Translations under genes and position numbers: made by a program
In this document: positions 42,201 through 49,416 of the stretch, piece by piece
Numbering within the stretch: the stretch's first letter is position 1
How the letters are laid out: every line of letters begins with the position of its first letter
The notes under the pieces: generated by a model
What the model saw: only the letters and a program-made list of their open reading frames with translations
The model's database searches: none
What the model was told of the DNA's origin: nothing
Assembly (NCBI RefSeq): GCF_902806685.2
Contig: NC_048560.1
Location: 970,492-1,034,491 of the forward strand
Direction of reading: 5' to 3'
Source of the DNA: Maniola hyperantus
Taxonomy: Eukaryota > Arthropoda > Insecta > Lepidoptera > Nymphalidae
DNA: 64,000 nt

Positions 42201-44626
42201 CTGACTCGCACTTGAATGGTGCTGTACCATTGTATAAGAAATAACTCTTTTTTAAAAATTTAAATTTTTATTTTGGCCATTTTGAATTTTTTATTATTTG
42301 TTGTTATAGAAATACACATTCTGTGAAAATTTCAACCCTCTGCCTATTAAGATTCACGAGATACAGGCCGCTGACAAAACTTTCAGGTATCTACAATCTA
42401 TGCCTGAGAGTTCTCCATGTTCTCAAAGGTGTATAAAGTCTGCCAATCCGCACTTGGCCAGTGTGGTGTTCAGCAGTGGGAGGGCGGGCGGTGCATATCG
42501 CATGCAGCATGCGATATGTTATACATATTTGATCTGTTTCAGCGGATTATAGGAAATTAAGCTTTTGATTCGTTGAATATCATGGAGTTCCGCAAAATAA
42601 CGACTGCTTCTATACAGTGCGACAAGACTCTTTTGGCACTTGAATGACTTTGACAGGGGAGCGCTGTTGGAGAACAAAGGTTTAATATTCAAACACGAAC
42701 AAAGGGGACACTTGACGGCAACGTTAGTTCCGATTTTCGCCACGCGCCAAGATAATCTTGTCGCACTTTACAACAGATGATACTATATACTTACGGGACT
42801 GTAGACTCTTCCCTGAGTATTTGATTCAAGCGGTACCAACTCCAAAAATATACAGCACTCAGGGCTACCACAACAACAAAAGTTGTCACACACTTTACAT
42901 TTATTTTTGTACAGTTCAGGAATCCTTTAGTTTCGGATGCGCTCTAAAAATATTGGGAACATTTTTTCAAATTAGATATTTGATAGTTAATGCAAAGCCG
43001 TCGCCAAGCGATTTAGCGTTCCGGTACGATACCGTGTAGAAACCAATAAGGGGTTGATATGGGTTTATTAAAAACTATCATAACTAAGTAAAATTCCAAG
43101 TTAGCCCCCTTCCATCTAATCACTTCCCACCAGGTGACATTGAATTCTCCTTCTCACTAAAAAAAATGGTCAAGAAAATATGTCTTTTCCAACTTAGAAC
43201 ATCGCAATAAACCAGGAAAGAAAAACTATGACAGGAAAAAATATGTTCGTTTGTTTTGGTCACAGCTTACAAACTCTTTTATAAATCGTTATTTTCATAT
43301 GGTATATTATATACCGAAATTTCATGTTCCTGATTAACCAAAATTTCAGGTTTGTAACTCATTTCGTTTACGAGCTAGAGATCTGTGACACGCGGACGGA
43401 CAGACAGACAGCAGCACTATTTAAGTCATCATCATCATCATCATCATCAACCAATAGACGTCCACTGCTGGACATAGGGTCTCTTGTAGGGACTTCCACA
43501 CGCCACGGTCTTGCGCCGCCTGGATCCAGCGGCTCCCTGCGACTCGACTATTTAGGTGCGGAATCCTAATTAAAAAAAATACACGCCACGTAAAAATAGT
43601 TGGTAGGTAACTAGAAAAATATAATCGCTTCGTCTCTCGCAAATTGCACCACATGTTAAGCCTCCTGTTCACGATGATCCAACGAATTCGGCTAGTGCGA
43701 ATCAAACGAGTGCATTGCTGTTTGCGAATTACTTACGCCAAGAGTCTTTTAATACGGTGCAGTGCACTCAAACCATACCGACTGTACTTAGCTACTATTC
43801 GACAACCCCGCCAGTATTCGCCGATTATATTAGACCGACGTGAACAAGGATCTTTATAATAATTTATTTGATCAATAGTGCAGTTTCATTTTCAATTATT
43901 CGGCTAGTAAAATTATTTTTTAGTAAAGAATAAAAAAAAAGAGTGAATGGAAAACACTTAATTTTCTATTTCTTGCAATGGAGAATCCGCACTCATTCAC
44001 ATAAACTTATTATTGTAGGAATGTTGTAGGACTGCATAATAAAATTAGTAAGTATCATAAAAAACCGGCCAAGTGCGAGTCAGGCTCGCGCAATCAGGGT
44101 TCCGTACTACAGTCGTATTTTTTCGACATTTTGCAGGACAATTCAAAAACTATGATACATAAAAATAAATGAAAATCTGTTTTAGATTGCACATGCCTTT
44201 CATATGATACCCCACTTGATAATATAGTTAACTTAGATAGAAAATTGAAAATACAATTATTAGTTCATGACCACAATTTAATTTTTTTTGTGTGATCTAA
44301 CCCTAAATTCACGGTTTTCAGATTTTTCCCCAAATGTCAACTATAAGATCTACCTACCTGCCAAATTTCATGATTCTAGGTCAACGGGAAGTACCCTGTA
44401 AGTTTCTTGACAGACAGACAGGCAGACAGACAACAAAGTGATCCTATAAGGGTTCCGTTTTTCCTTTTGAGGTACGGAACCCTAAAAATCTAAATAAATA
44501 ACCTTAGATTAATTATTATTGGTCTCGCTCCGCTCCTATTTTAAAAGTAACTTAGTTTAAAATATTCATGACACTTACCTTTCGCAAAGCTAAAAGTATG
44601 GATATTATTTTCTGTTGTATCTTCAT
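27163..44626 (-). CDS. DUF229-family type II membrane protein (sulfatase/alkaline-phosphatase-like fold), 14 exons, 665 residues
   Basis: The exons in transcript order are 44626-44579, 42943-42795, 41932-41785, 41123-40930, 40287-40084, 39629-39474, 38772-38677, 35930-35816, 34423-34248, 33488-33236, 32222-32065, 29962-29842, 28944-28841 and 27238-27163. Every junction is GT-AG and in phase. A membrane segment lies at residues 34-50 after a basic N-terminus, so the catalytic-type domain should face the lumen or outside. Family motifs appear in the expected order: IVGFDSAAR (215-223), GDGTP, DHYLR, RYCVGDRP, SHDD (H389, D390), GDHGPR (D425, H426), DIHTT (H481), TPHWC (527-530), SPGRAAFEA and a KYCYC tail. 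The D/H pairs are metal ligands in this superfamily. The substrate of DUF229 proteins is not established. The usual DSxSR is DSAAR here, so activity is uncertain. Two exons have tandem copies. Confidence 0.88.
27800..27872 (-). tRNA. tRNA-Lys(TTT), intronless
   Basis: The 73-nt cloverleaf starts GCCCGGATAGCTCAGTCGG, has anticodon loop CTTTTAA and T-arm GGTTCAAGTCC, and pairs GCCCGG with CGGGC. A T-run follows on its 3' side (GACACACTTTTTTA), a pol III terminator. It lies in the last intron of the DUF229 gene, same strand. Confidence 0.93.
28005..28077 (+). tRNA. tRNA-Lys(TTT), intronless, inverted twin
   Basis: It is base-for-base the same tRNA as at 27800-27872 in opposite orientation, with the anticodon TTT at 28038-28040 and the same 3' flank GACACACTTTTTA. 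The shared flank shows an inverted duplication rather than independent genes. The intervening 132 bases are not repeated. Confidence 0.93.
28519..28725. mobile_element. MITE-like repeat in the last DUF229 intron
   Basis: CACGATTAATTTGGCGTTTT is inverted at the far end, with arms of about 40 bases including TTATTTGTCGATATTTC. Confidence 0.5.
28741..28824 (-). repeat. Tandem partial copy of DUF229 exon 13 with its own acceptor and stop
   Basis: It begins after TATTTTCTCAG with a frame matching exon 12 (VLSPGRAAFEASLRYD), is nearly identical to exon 13 for about 55 bases, then diverges and stops at TAG 28743-28741. It sits only 16 bases after the exon 13 donor, so the two could only be alternatives. 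Confidence 0.75.
28841..28944 (-). CDS. DUF229 exon 13
   Basis: The acceptor is TTTTTTCTCAG and the donor CCGC|GTGAGT. It reads VILSPGRAAFEASLRYD, then ISEKDISRIS. SPGxAxFEA, followed by the RIx(Y)G turn completed in exon 14, is the standard C-terminal signature. Confidence 0.85.
29663..29820. mobile_element. Hairpin MITE beside the DUF229 exon 12 donor
   Basis: Arms of about 60 bases are inverted: GACCACAAACTTTTTATCGG against CCGATAGTTTGGTCCG-type sequence. It ends about 20 bases from the exon 12 donor. Confidence 0.55.
29842..29962 (-). CDS. DUF229 exon 12
   Basis: The acceptor is GGTATTTTTGCAG and the donor TTG|GTATAC, phase 0. It reads SLCAVRNLTSTMWV, then KYNEFKSTSANTSHATYYQA, matching the C-terminal Cys-Leu and KYxxF region of the family. 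A palindromic MITE lies about 20 bases beyond the donor. Confidence 0.75.
31458..31636. mobile_element. MITE nested inside a CAGTGGCGTGCA-family copy
   Basis: The family shares TTGACAGCTACAATGTCACG and GGTTTTAGACAATCGCCCTG with 52645-52820, which is in the opposite orientation. The outer element resumes on the far side at TTTACTGGCAGGTCATAATG. Confidence 0.55.
32065..32222 (-). CDS. DUF229 exon 11: HWC motif
   Basis: The acceptor is CCCGATAG and the donor AAGAG|GTAGGG. It reads IPKTRTCEEAEVTPHWCVCL, then RRSVAALLQFINNITEEK. An in-frame TAG lies just past the donor but is intronic, because exon 12 joins in phase and continues the family profile. Confidence 0.85.
32720..32912 (-). repeat. Tandem copy A of DUF229 exon 10, donor destroyed
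   Basis: This third copy lies 260 bases beyond copy B, with the same truncation and the same open frame. The donor GT has become TT (CCGTTGAAT), so it cannot splice as an internal exon. The protein changes (for example E to D in the ASEF stretch) are mild. Confidence 0.8.
32980..33172 (-). repeat. Tandem copy B of DUF229 exon 10, 5'-truncated, open and with intact donor
   Basis: About 175 bases are near-identical to exon 10 (I count about four differences). They keep the frame from LLPERLKRQRPN to LSLLEP and the donor CCG|GTGAAT. The first 20 or so codons are replaced by intron-like sequence. An AG at 33174-33173 (GATTTAG|A) would enter in the same phase as true exon 10. Confidence 0.8.
33236..33488 (-). 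CDS. DUF229 exon 10 (complete copy C of a triplicated exon)
   Basis: The acceptor is TTTGTTGTAG and the donor CCG|GTGAAT; it enters in phase 2 and leaves in phase 0. It starts FGPIRATRQGKLDERLPF, contains NAYHNLKANAQVL and PFDIHTTVLD (third metal-type His) and ends RGLSLLEP. Two shorter copies follow downstream. Confidence 0.9.
33873..34239. mobile_element. Mariner-type MITE (TA target), abutting the DUF229 exon 9 donor
   Basis: The ends CAGGGTGTAACCAGAACGC and CAGAGTGTTACCAGAACGC are inverted and flanked by TA. Eight intron bases separate it from exon 9. Another full copy is at 59876-60225; partial ones are at 41216-41445 and 47205-47345. Confidence 0.7.
34248..34423 (-). CDS. DUF229 exon 9: metal-ligand motifs SHDD and GDHG
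   Basis: The acceptor is ACTATTTTCAG and the donor CCCAG|GTAATA. It reads KRFCFTFIADISHDDFYKIS, then TMLIVMGDHGPR. These carry the His/Asp residues expected to hold the active-site metals. A MITE starts nine bases into the next intron. Confidence 0.9.
34880..35270 (+). mobile_element. LINE-derived fragment with poly(A)-like tail
   Basis: A 99-codon frame (34887-35186) has the basic style LKEQVKMERDQGN...VIKYDKLFVI, which I associate with lepidopteran LINE-type elements, and is followed by an A-run at 35247-35266. Past it, 35290-35480 reads like the 3' end of another LINE (TLARDRCI). It lies in DUF229 intron 8. Confidence 0.45.
35816..35930 (-). CDS. DUF229 exon 8
   Basis: The acceptor is AAAAACTTTAG and the donor ACAG|GTATGG, phase 0. 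It reads SFFMEESKNGEKW, then RYCVGDRPSFLVLLDLTRQ, the Cys-Gly-Asp-Pro block that precedes the SHDD motif in the family. Confidence 0.85.
36213..38325 (+). mobile_element. 5'-truncated non-LTR retrotransposon (CR1/L2/Daphne-type) with 3' UTR
   Basis: It holds a reverse transcriptase frame plus about 270 bases of 3' UTR ending ATTGAGAAATAAATGTC, and sits in intron 7 of the DUF229 gene in the opposite orientation. Helitron-like copies touch both ends (35981-36212 and 38330-38556). No endonuclease domain remains, so it is 5'-truncated. Confidence 0.8.
36300..38051 (+). CDS. Non-LTR retrotransposon reverse transcriptase, 583 codons, uninterrupted
   Basis: RNA-dependent DNA polymerase of a LINE. 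Motifs in order are NYRPISVLPVLSKILEK (155-171), QYGFR (191-195), FIDLKKAFDTVSH (225-237), GVPQGSILGPLLF (283-295), the catalytic YADD (314-317) and a C-terminal thumb region to the stop. The frame is open upstream of the ATG to 36279, so the ATG is only the first Met of a truncated protein. The lack of stops in 583 codons suggests a fairly young insertion. Clade assignment (CR1/L2/Rex/Daphne group) is from motif style only. Confidence 0.9.
   Translation: MWELVNSLVRNKIKTDTAPPTLIVESGTINNPTQICQCFNDFFSTIGSNLANEIPQPYHQSLTNSSQSSSNDTLHTFEPATEKEVNSIINNMDSNTSSGIDGISVKDIKCIKNLILKILTKCLNKCLEGGVFPDTLKIAKVTPIYKSVSKTDPGNYRPISVLPVLSKILEKLIYSRLYNHLNKINFFFEQQYGFRSKCNTTTAAVDLTSKIKTAIDKKQIALGIFIDLKKAFDTVSHTILLQKLKEIGIMGPAHNILKSYLNNRQQIVKIGNFESHPAKLSYGVPQGSILGPLLFLVYINNISSVNVFGNITLYADDTCLFYFGNDITSIVKEAQSDLDRLSEWFLSNLLTINTKKTAYMIFAAKNKKICDYDNLTIFNKPIQKSNSEKYLGLLLDNKLTWQNHIEYLKTKISPLIGALRRISSCIPKKVRPMIYNSLVKPHIEYLIEVWGTTAKTHIQKLQILQNKLIKALYKYDYLTPTNKLYKDTKVLNISQLYALKTCILIRKIITADIHSQISFKKRTITHYLRKRNKLHLPKIRTNYGKKNILFEGALLYNNLPEIITKSKSFAIFKKLLIEHLQKT
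38677..38772 (-). CDS. DUF229 exon 7
   Basis: The acceptor is CCCCTATAG and the donor CTCAG|GTCAGC. It reads YHTAYYEDMPWIGSFQYRY, then GFSERPADHYLR. A longer open frame past the donor is not used: the split Arg codon joins exon 8 exactly. The following intron holds a full-length-ORF LINE. Confidence 0.85.
39474..39629 (-). CDS. DUF229 exon 6: GDGTP motif
   Basis: The acceptor is TTTATTTCCAG and the donor GATGG|GTGAAT. It reads YNIVGDGTPDALFPILSGRT, the most diagnostic stretch of the family, and ends AKKDG in phase 2. Confidence 0.88.
40084..40287 (-). CDS. DUF229 exon 5: first active-site-type motif
   Basis: The acceptor is TTTCCCGCAG and the donor GAAGG|GTAAGA. It encodes RNDSLNILIVGFDSAARSGF, the beta-strand plus GxDS loop that opens the alkaline-phosphatase-type domain. 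The second Ser and the hydrophobic contact of the usual DSxSRxNF are changed. Confidence 0.85.
40381..40625 (+). repeat. Minisatellite with TACGACAAGA-type units in DUF229 intron 4
   Basis: Imperfect units of about 11-12 bases (TACGACAAGAGTATGACAA style) fill the half of the intron nearest exon 5. Confidence 0.75.
40690..40880 (+). repeat. Minisatellite with TCGAACTCGAGT 12-bp units in DUF229 intron 4
   Basis: About 14 imperfect units run right up to the exon 4 donor side. The period is divisible by three, so the minus strand stays open with repeating RV/RL residues. Confidence 0.75.
40930..41123 (-). CDS. DUF229 exon 4
   Basis: The acceptor TTTTCAG enters in phase 0 (MSECRVTQHILD). The donor ATGG|GTACTT is moderate but is the only phase-2 donor that joins exon 5 in frame. 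It includes DHKYILAEPV and YFKVSCTGYE. The open frame runs on into a minisatellite; that extension is intronic. Confidence 0.7.
41785..41932 (-). CDS. DUF229 exon 3: start of the luminal region
   Basis: The acceptor is TTTTGCTAACAG and the donor AAC|GTGAGT, phase 0. GCVFPEVNPYSK, then VCKGYDWVNC, is the Cys-containing opening typical of the family. A second AG inside the exon gives another possible start, so the 5' edge is less sure than the 3' edge. Confidence 0.75.
42611..42775. mobile_element. MITE with CAGTGCGACAAG ends
   Basis: It starts CAGTGCGACAAGACTC and ends TCTTGTCGCACTTT. Related copies are at 57131-57363, with a partial one near 58335-58390. It lies in DUF229 intron 2, just after the exon 2 donor. 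Confidence 0.55.
42795..42943 (-). CDS. DUF229 exon 2: transmembrane anchor
   Basis: The acceptor is CCCAATATTTTTAG and the donor CCC|GTAAGT, leaving in phase 2. It encodes CVTTFVVVVALSAVYFW, a membrane segment preceded by lysines. The split Pro codon completes exactly with exon 3. A MITE ends about 25 bases past the donor. Confidence 0.75.
43560..44060. other. DUF229 intron 1, unique part
   Basis: A 71-codon plus-strand frame (43644-43859) has no recognisable domain and no splice support, so I treat it as chance. Confidence 0.4.
44579..44626 (-). CDS. DUF229 exon 1: start codon, cytoplasmic N-terminus
   Basis: It has 16 codons from ATG 44626-44624 (context ACAATGA) to a strong donor AAAG|GTAAGT, phase 0. 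It reads MKIQQKIISILLALRK. I chose it because it is the nearest upstream ATG exon whose phase fits exon 2, which itself has no usable start. Confidence 0.65.
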
Positions 44627-45609
44627 TGTTTTTATGCAATTACAACCACAAAAGCGATATCTAATTCTTTATTATAAAATTGCAACGTTTATTAACCTAA
44701 CAGTGTGCTTAAAAGATTTTTACTTTGACAACTTATATAAGTATAAATTTTTTTTTCACAACGTACATCTAATCTAACGTGTACAAACTTTTTATAAAAA
44801 TTTAAAAAGATTGTATTTTTCTAAAAAGGTTTTATAACTCTAACTATTAACTAACTTTTTGAATTCATTCGCTTTAACGGTGAAGGAAAACATCGTGAAG
44901 CTGCATGCCTGCGAGCTCTCCATAATATTCTTAAAGGTGTTGAAGCCTGACAATCTACACTTGGCCAGCGTGGTAGACTATGGCCTAACTATTCTCATAC
45001 TGAGAGGAGAGGAGACCCGTGCTCTGTAGTGAGCTGGCTATTGGGTGATGACTGATGATGATGATGAACCATACGCTGGATTGCAGGCCAGTAAGCGGCC
45101 TGTGGTCTAATTTCTAGGGTGTACTTTCATCATCATCATCATCATGATCAACCCATCACTCACAGAGCGCGGGTCTCCTCTCAGAGTGAGAAGGGTTTTT
45201 GGCCATAGTCTACCACGCTGGCCATGTGCGGATTGGTAGACTCCACCCTTCGAGAACATTATGGAGAACTCTCAGGCATGCAGGTTTCCTCACGATGTTT
45301 TCCTTCACCGTTAAAGCAAGTGATATTTACTAGGGTGTATTTAATAATAATTCTATGATTTCTTACTTTAAACATGCTTTAAACTTAGATTAAATAGTAT
45401 AGAGATTAGCTTACGGTCCATGTTCATACGACATTAACGTTATTTTTTAAGTGATTTCATGCTTATTAACGTTAACTTTTAAAGTTACACTCATGGTGTA
45501 GAATCCGCGGTTATGAATTACCCATATAATATAAACAATATACTCTGTAGAACTACCTAAGTAATCAGGGTTTTTTAATCTGAATAGTGCATAAGTTGAC
45601 TTCCGATTT

Positions 45610-46937
45610 TCAATCTTCAAAACAAGCAATAGAACTTAAACTAAGCTTAACAATATAATCGGCCACAGCGTAAATCGGCTCGTTTATTTTATTAAACGAC
45701 AAAGCCTTCAAATTACGTAAATCACCTTTTCTATCGAACACAAATTTGTATTTATTATAAACGTATAGACCTTTATCCGTGCACAAATACGTTCTAGCAA
45801 AATTATCTGTAGCTATGAAATTAGGAGCATGACTTTCGTGTGTGTTGATAGCCTTTGTGCCTAATTTTACTCTGAACAATTTTTTCTCTCGAGTAAAGAA
45901 TATGTTATTATCGTCATCAATAATTAATCTGTCAACTTTAACTCCTTGTAACTCTGGTACTGGAGTTGCGAATCCGTCTTCAAACTTGTACGCTTCATTT
46001 CGTCTGTTAACAAAGTACAAGCCGTTTTTATAATGCATCGATATCACGTCGTCTTGTATTGGTAGTCTATCTGGAACTTTCTGTTCGTTGAATTTGTATA
46101 AGCCATTTGATCCTCCGATGTAAATTTTGTTGTTGAAATTGTCGATCGCAATAGCTGTAACGTTTGGTATACCATCAATAACTTTTGCTACATTTGTCTC
46201 GGTGTTTAAGTGACCTAAACGGTTTTGGAGAATTTTTTGCTGAAACAAATAAATGTTATTGTTTTATTGTTTCTCCCATCTATATGTATATCTACTGACA
46301 AGATGATGTCAATTTTATTTTTATAAATATCAATTTACTCAATTTGTGTTTTATCTAAACATTCTCGGAGATCTTGATTTATCATCATCATCATCATCGT
46401 CAACCGATAGTCATTCCCAATTGATATTGTAGGGACTTGTAAATACTTCCACATGCCACCATCTAGTGGGGATCTTTCATTTTCACTTAAACTTCGCAAC
46501 CCGCTATAGCTATGTCGGTTACTCTGGACCTTGATTCCCTCTATCAATAATTAGCTTATGCTCGCGACTTCATCCGCGTGGACTACACAAATTTCAAATC
46601 GCCATTTCACCCCCTTAGGGGTTGAATTTCCAAAAATCCTTTCTTAGCGGATACCTACGTCATAATAGCATCTGCATGCCAAACAGCCCGATCAGTCTGT
46701 CAGTCTGTCACCTTTTCCTTTTATATGTACATATACTTAGATACGTACATCTGTGACATCCTCGAAAGTAAAGTATATAGAATTGTCATTCCTATTCACA
46801 GCTAAATCATGTATGTGGCTGATTCCCTCTTTGATAATCTTGAGGTTGTAGTACTTGTCGTCAATGTAGACACCCCGACACTTTTTATCTGCCGAAGTCA
46901 AGGCTAGCACCGCCGTTAAAATTATTAGAAGCTTCAT
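45610..46937 (-). CDS. Ommochrome-binding-protein-like secreted beta-propeller protein (copy B, one coding intron)
   Basis: Exons 46937-46749 (63 codons) and 46239-45610 join in phase 0 (GAT|GTACGT ... TTTGTTTCAG|CAA) into 272 residues, close to the length I know for Manduca ommochrome-binding protein. Residues 1-16 are a signal peptide (MKLLIILTAVLALTSA). The body has propeller-type repeats, with GGSNGLYKF at residues 105-113, the same place as GSDNGLYKYD in copy A, and NGLYFVNRRNEAYKF and DKGLYVYNKY later. An acceptor (TATTTCCAG) six bases before the ATG means the 5' UTR is spliced. The intron holds a Helitron-like insertion touching the donor and an RTE tail. Pigment binding is inferred from the family. 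Confidence 0.85.
46551..46741 (-). mobile_element. Family B Helitron-like copy touching the splice donor of ommochrome-binding-like gene B
   Basis: In the coding direction the intron reads GTACGTA, then the element TCTAAGTATATG... running to CTAA, followed by T. The A|T target and TC/CTRR ends fit Helitron insertion. Only seven intron bases separate it from the exon. Confidence 0.65.
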
Positions 46938-47345
46938 TTTTATCTGGAAATATAAAGTTGTTATTCATATTAATTAGGTAATCTGTTAGATATGTAATAC
47001 TTAGTTCGTTATTTCATATTACTTAATTAGACTTTTTGGTAAACAAAGAACTATATTTATCATTTACTAGCTTATGCGCGTGACTTCGTTCGCGTGGACT
47101 ACACCAATTTCAAACCCCTATTTCACCCCATAGGTGTTGAATTTTCAAAAACTCTTACTTAGCGGATGCCTACTTTACAATAGCTATCTGCATGCACATT
47201 TCCGAGTGGCCTACTTATGCAACGTTCGTTGACGTCTAGCGTCAGTCAAATGTTATATTTGCAATGTATATCGTGAACTTTTACAAAAATATGTAGGATT
47301 TTTTATATATTTTTTTCGCGTTCTTTTTTCTGGTATCATATCTGT

Positions 47346-47637
47346 ACCCGTAGTACAAGATTTTACGTCTCACCAAACCAAACCAAATTCGAGAGTCGAA
47401 ATACTTCCGCGTTACAGTAAACTGGATCTTAGAAGCCTTGTTTTAAAGCTCAAGTTTGTCTACACTTCTACAGCCAGCGCTCCAAGCGGAAACATTGCGA
47501 AATTAAAATCAGTGGCATTGAATATTTGACTTCAATTCAAGGCTGTTTAGGTCCATTTTACTGTAACGCGGAAGTATTTCGACTCTCGAATTTGGTTTGG
47601 TTTGGTGAGACGTAAAATCTTGTACTACGGGTACTGG
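47346..47637. mobile_element. MITE with about 75-bp inverted ends
   Basis: It starts GTACCCGTAGTACAAGATTT, and the same sequence reads inverted from 47637. The arms extend to about TTCCGCGTTACAGTAAA. The inner about 130 bases are unique here. It lies upstream of ommochrome-binding-like gene B. Confidence 0.6.
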
Positions 47638-47783
47638 CTACATTCTGTATATTCTGTGCTGTACGTAGGTACGATAATAGTATTACCCACAAACTCTATG
47701 CGAGTATTACCTAACAATACGTTTATGGTACGCACGGGACGCACCTATACTATATACTACGTGTCGGTCGTATATGTGGTAGG

Positions 47784-47936
47784 CAGTGGCGTGCAGGTCA
47801 TAGAGGCATAAATGCACTGCTTACCCCAGTTGTAATAGCTCAATGCACATTTTTTATTATGACCTGCCAGTAAACAGGTTTCTACCTAACTAATGCCTAC
47901 CCTGGCTTCAAACACTGTGCACGCCACTGGTAGTAG
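47784..47936. mobile_element. CAGTGGCGTGCA-family MITE (representative copy)
   Basis: The ends GCAGTGGCGTGCAGG and GTGCACGCCACTG are inverted. Other copies: 31402-31725 (interrupted), 31911-32055, 25145-25245 (half), 56600-57115 (interrupted by the TTAA element). Confidence 0.6.
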
Positions 47937-48464
47937 GTACTTATTGTGACTGTTATATATTAAGTACTAGATGATGCCCGCGACTTCGTCCGCGTGGATT
48001 TAGGTTTTAAAAAATCCCGTGGGAACTAGTAAAAAGTAGCCTTCCTTCCCCGGGATGTGAGTTAACTCTGTACCAAATTTCATCAAAATCGATTGAACGG
48101 TTGGACCGTGAAAAGCTAGCAGACAGACACAGACAAACAGACAGACACACTTTCGCATTTATAATATTACTTAGTAAGTATGGATATGTTAGTATTTTTT
48201 ATTTAGGTATCTGGGATGATTTAAGTAATTTTTCTCATAAAATGAGCAAAGGTCAATTAAACATTTTCCTGTATCTATAGTACGCGACAGGTCGAGATGG
48301 TAACCGGGGAAGTAACGCCCCGCACACCCCCGCGCTAACCCGTTGCGGGCGAGCCCGTGTGACGTGCGGGTGTGCGGGGCGTCCCCCTGATTGTCATCTC
48401 AACCTGTCCCGGACCTATCTCCCAAGTTCCAAATCTTGGTTTAAGAGCTTCTTTATTCCTACAA

Positions 48465-48628
48465 TGTGGCCAATTCTCTTGTACACAATTTCTAAATTAA
48501 ACTAAAATTGCACGTCTTCATCTTTTGCTATCTCTTTCATAATGTTGCTTGCGAAAAAGGATAGCACTAGATTTATTCCTGTTAATTTAGTTTAGTTTAG
48601 AGATTGTGTACAAGAGAATCGGCCCCTT
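48465..48628. mobile_element. MITE with inverted ends (GGCCAATTCTCTTGTACACA)
   Basis: The 3' end reads TTGTGTACAAGAGAATCGGCC, the inverse of the start. Related decayed pieces lie at 6475-6725 and 61935-62530. Confidence 0.5.
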
Positions 48629-48718
48629 ATGTATAAGTAAATAAACTAAGTATTAAAAGTATTCAAATCTAAGCACCTCTCTAATAAACTACAGTAACTT
48701 TAAGTTAAGTTAACTTAC

Positions 48719-48785
48719 CTCTTGCTAAACCGTGGGATTACGTAACACACGTCATGTGTATAGAGGTCTTGGTACACAACTACCT
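48719..48785 (-). other. Candidate 5' UTR exon of ommochrome-binding-like gene B
   Basis: The minus strand reads CAAGAG|GTAAGT at 48719/48718, the best donor upstream of the acceptor before the gene B start. No TATA box was seen, and the 5' end is a guess. Confidence 0.3.
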
Positions 48786-48987
48786 ACCACTAAGTTATTA
48801 CTTAACGACGTGGATCGAATTGTAGGTAGGTACAATCACATACAATAATTTCATTGAGGTTAGAGCACACAGACATGTGAAATCGCAACGTTTAAAATCA
48901 GTACCCTTATTATAAATGCGAAAGAGTGTTTGTTTGTTGGTTTGTCTTTCAATCAAGTCGCAATGGTGCAACGGATTGACGTGATTT

Positions 48988-49416
48988 TTAGGGTTCCGTA
49001 CCTCAAAAGGAAAAACGGAACTCTTATAGGATCACTTTGTTGTCTGTCTGTCCGTCTGTCTGTCAAGAAACCTACAGGGTACTTCCCGTTGACCTAGAAT
49101 CATGAAATTTGGCAGGTAGGTAGGTCTTATAGCTGACATTTGGGGAAAAATCTGAAAACCGTGAATTTAGGGTTAGATCACAAAAAAAAATTAAATTGTG
49201 GTCATGAACTAATAATTAGTATTTTCAACTTTCGAAGTGAGTGACTATATCAAGTGGGGTATCATATGAAAGGTCTTCACCTGTACATTCTAAAACAGAT
49301 TTTTATTTATTTTTATGCATCATAGTTTTTTAATTATCGTGCAAAATGTCGAAAAATACGACTGTGGTACGGAACCCTCATTGCGCGGGCCTAACTCGCA
49401 CTTGGCCGGTTTTTTG
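48988..49416 (+). mobile_element. Family C repeat (representative copy), nested in a Helitron-like element
   Basis: It starts AGGGTTCCGTACCTCAAAAG, has a (CTGT)n run and ends CTTGGCCGGTTTTTT. A family A Helitron-like element is cut in two (48895-48987 and 49417-49485) by it. Other copies: 5426-5827, 16531-16850, 22885-23309, 29043-29470 (+); 14050-14525, 27273-27716, 44065-44490, 54740-55095 (-); fragments at 5930-6010, 14586-14640, 16289-16340, 59251-59310. The class is not clear to me. Confidence 0.6.

Noticed and set aside
48290..48420. GC-rich inverted repeat (GCCCCGCACACCC ... GGGTGTGCGGGGC) as a regulatory hairpin or CpG island
   Set aside because: The inverted arms and the CGCGACAGGTC edge, related to 1490-1520, fit another MITE better. 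No promoter elements tied to it.
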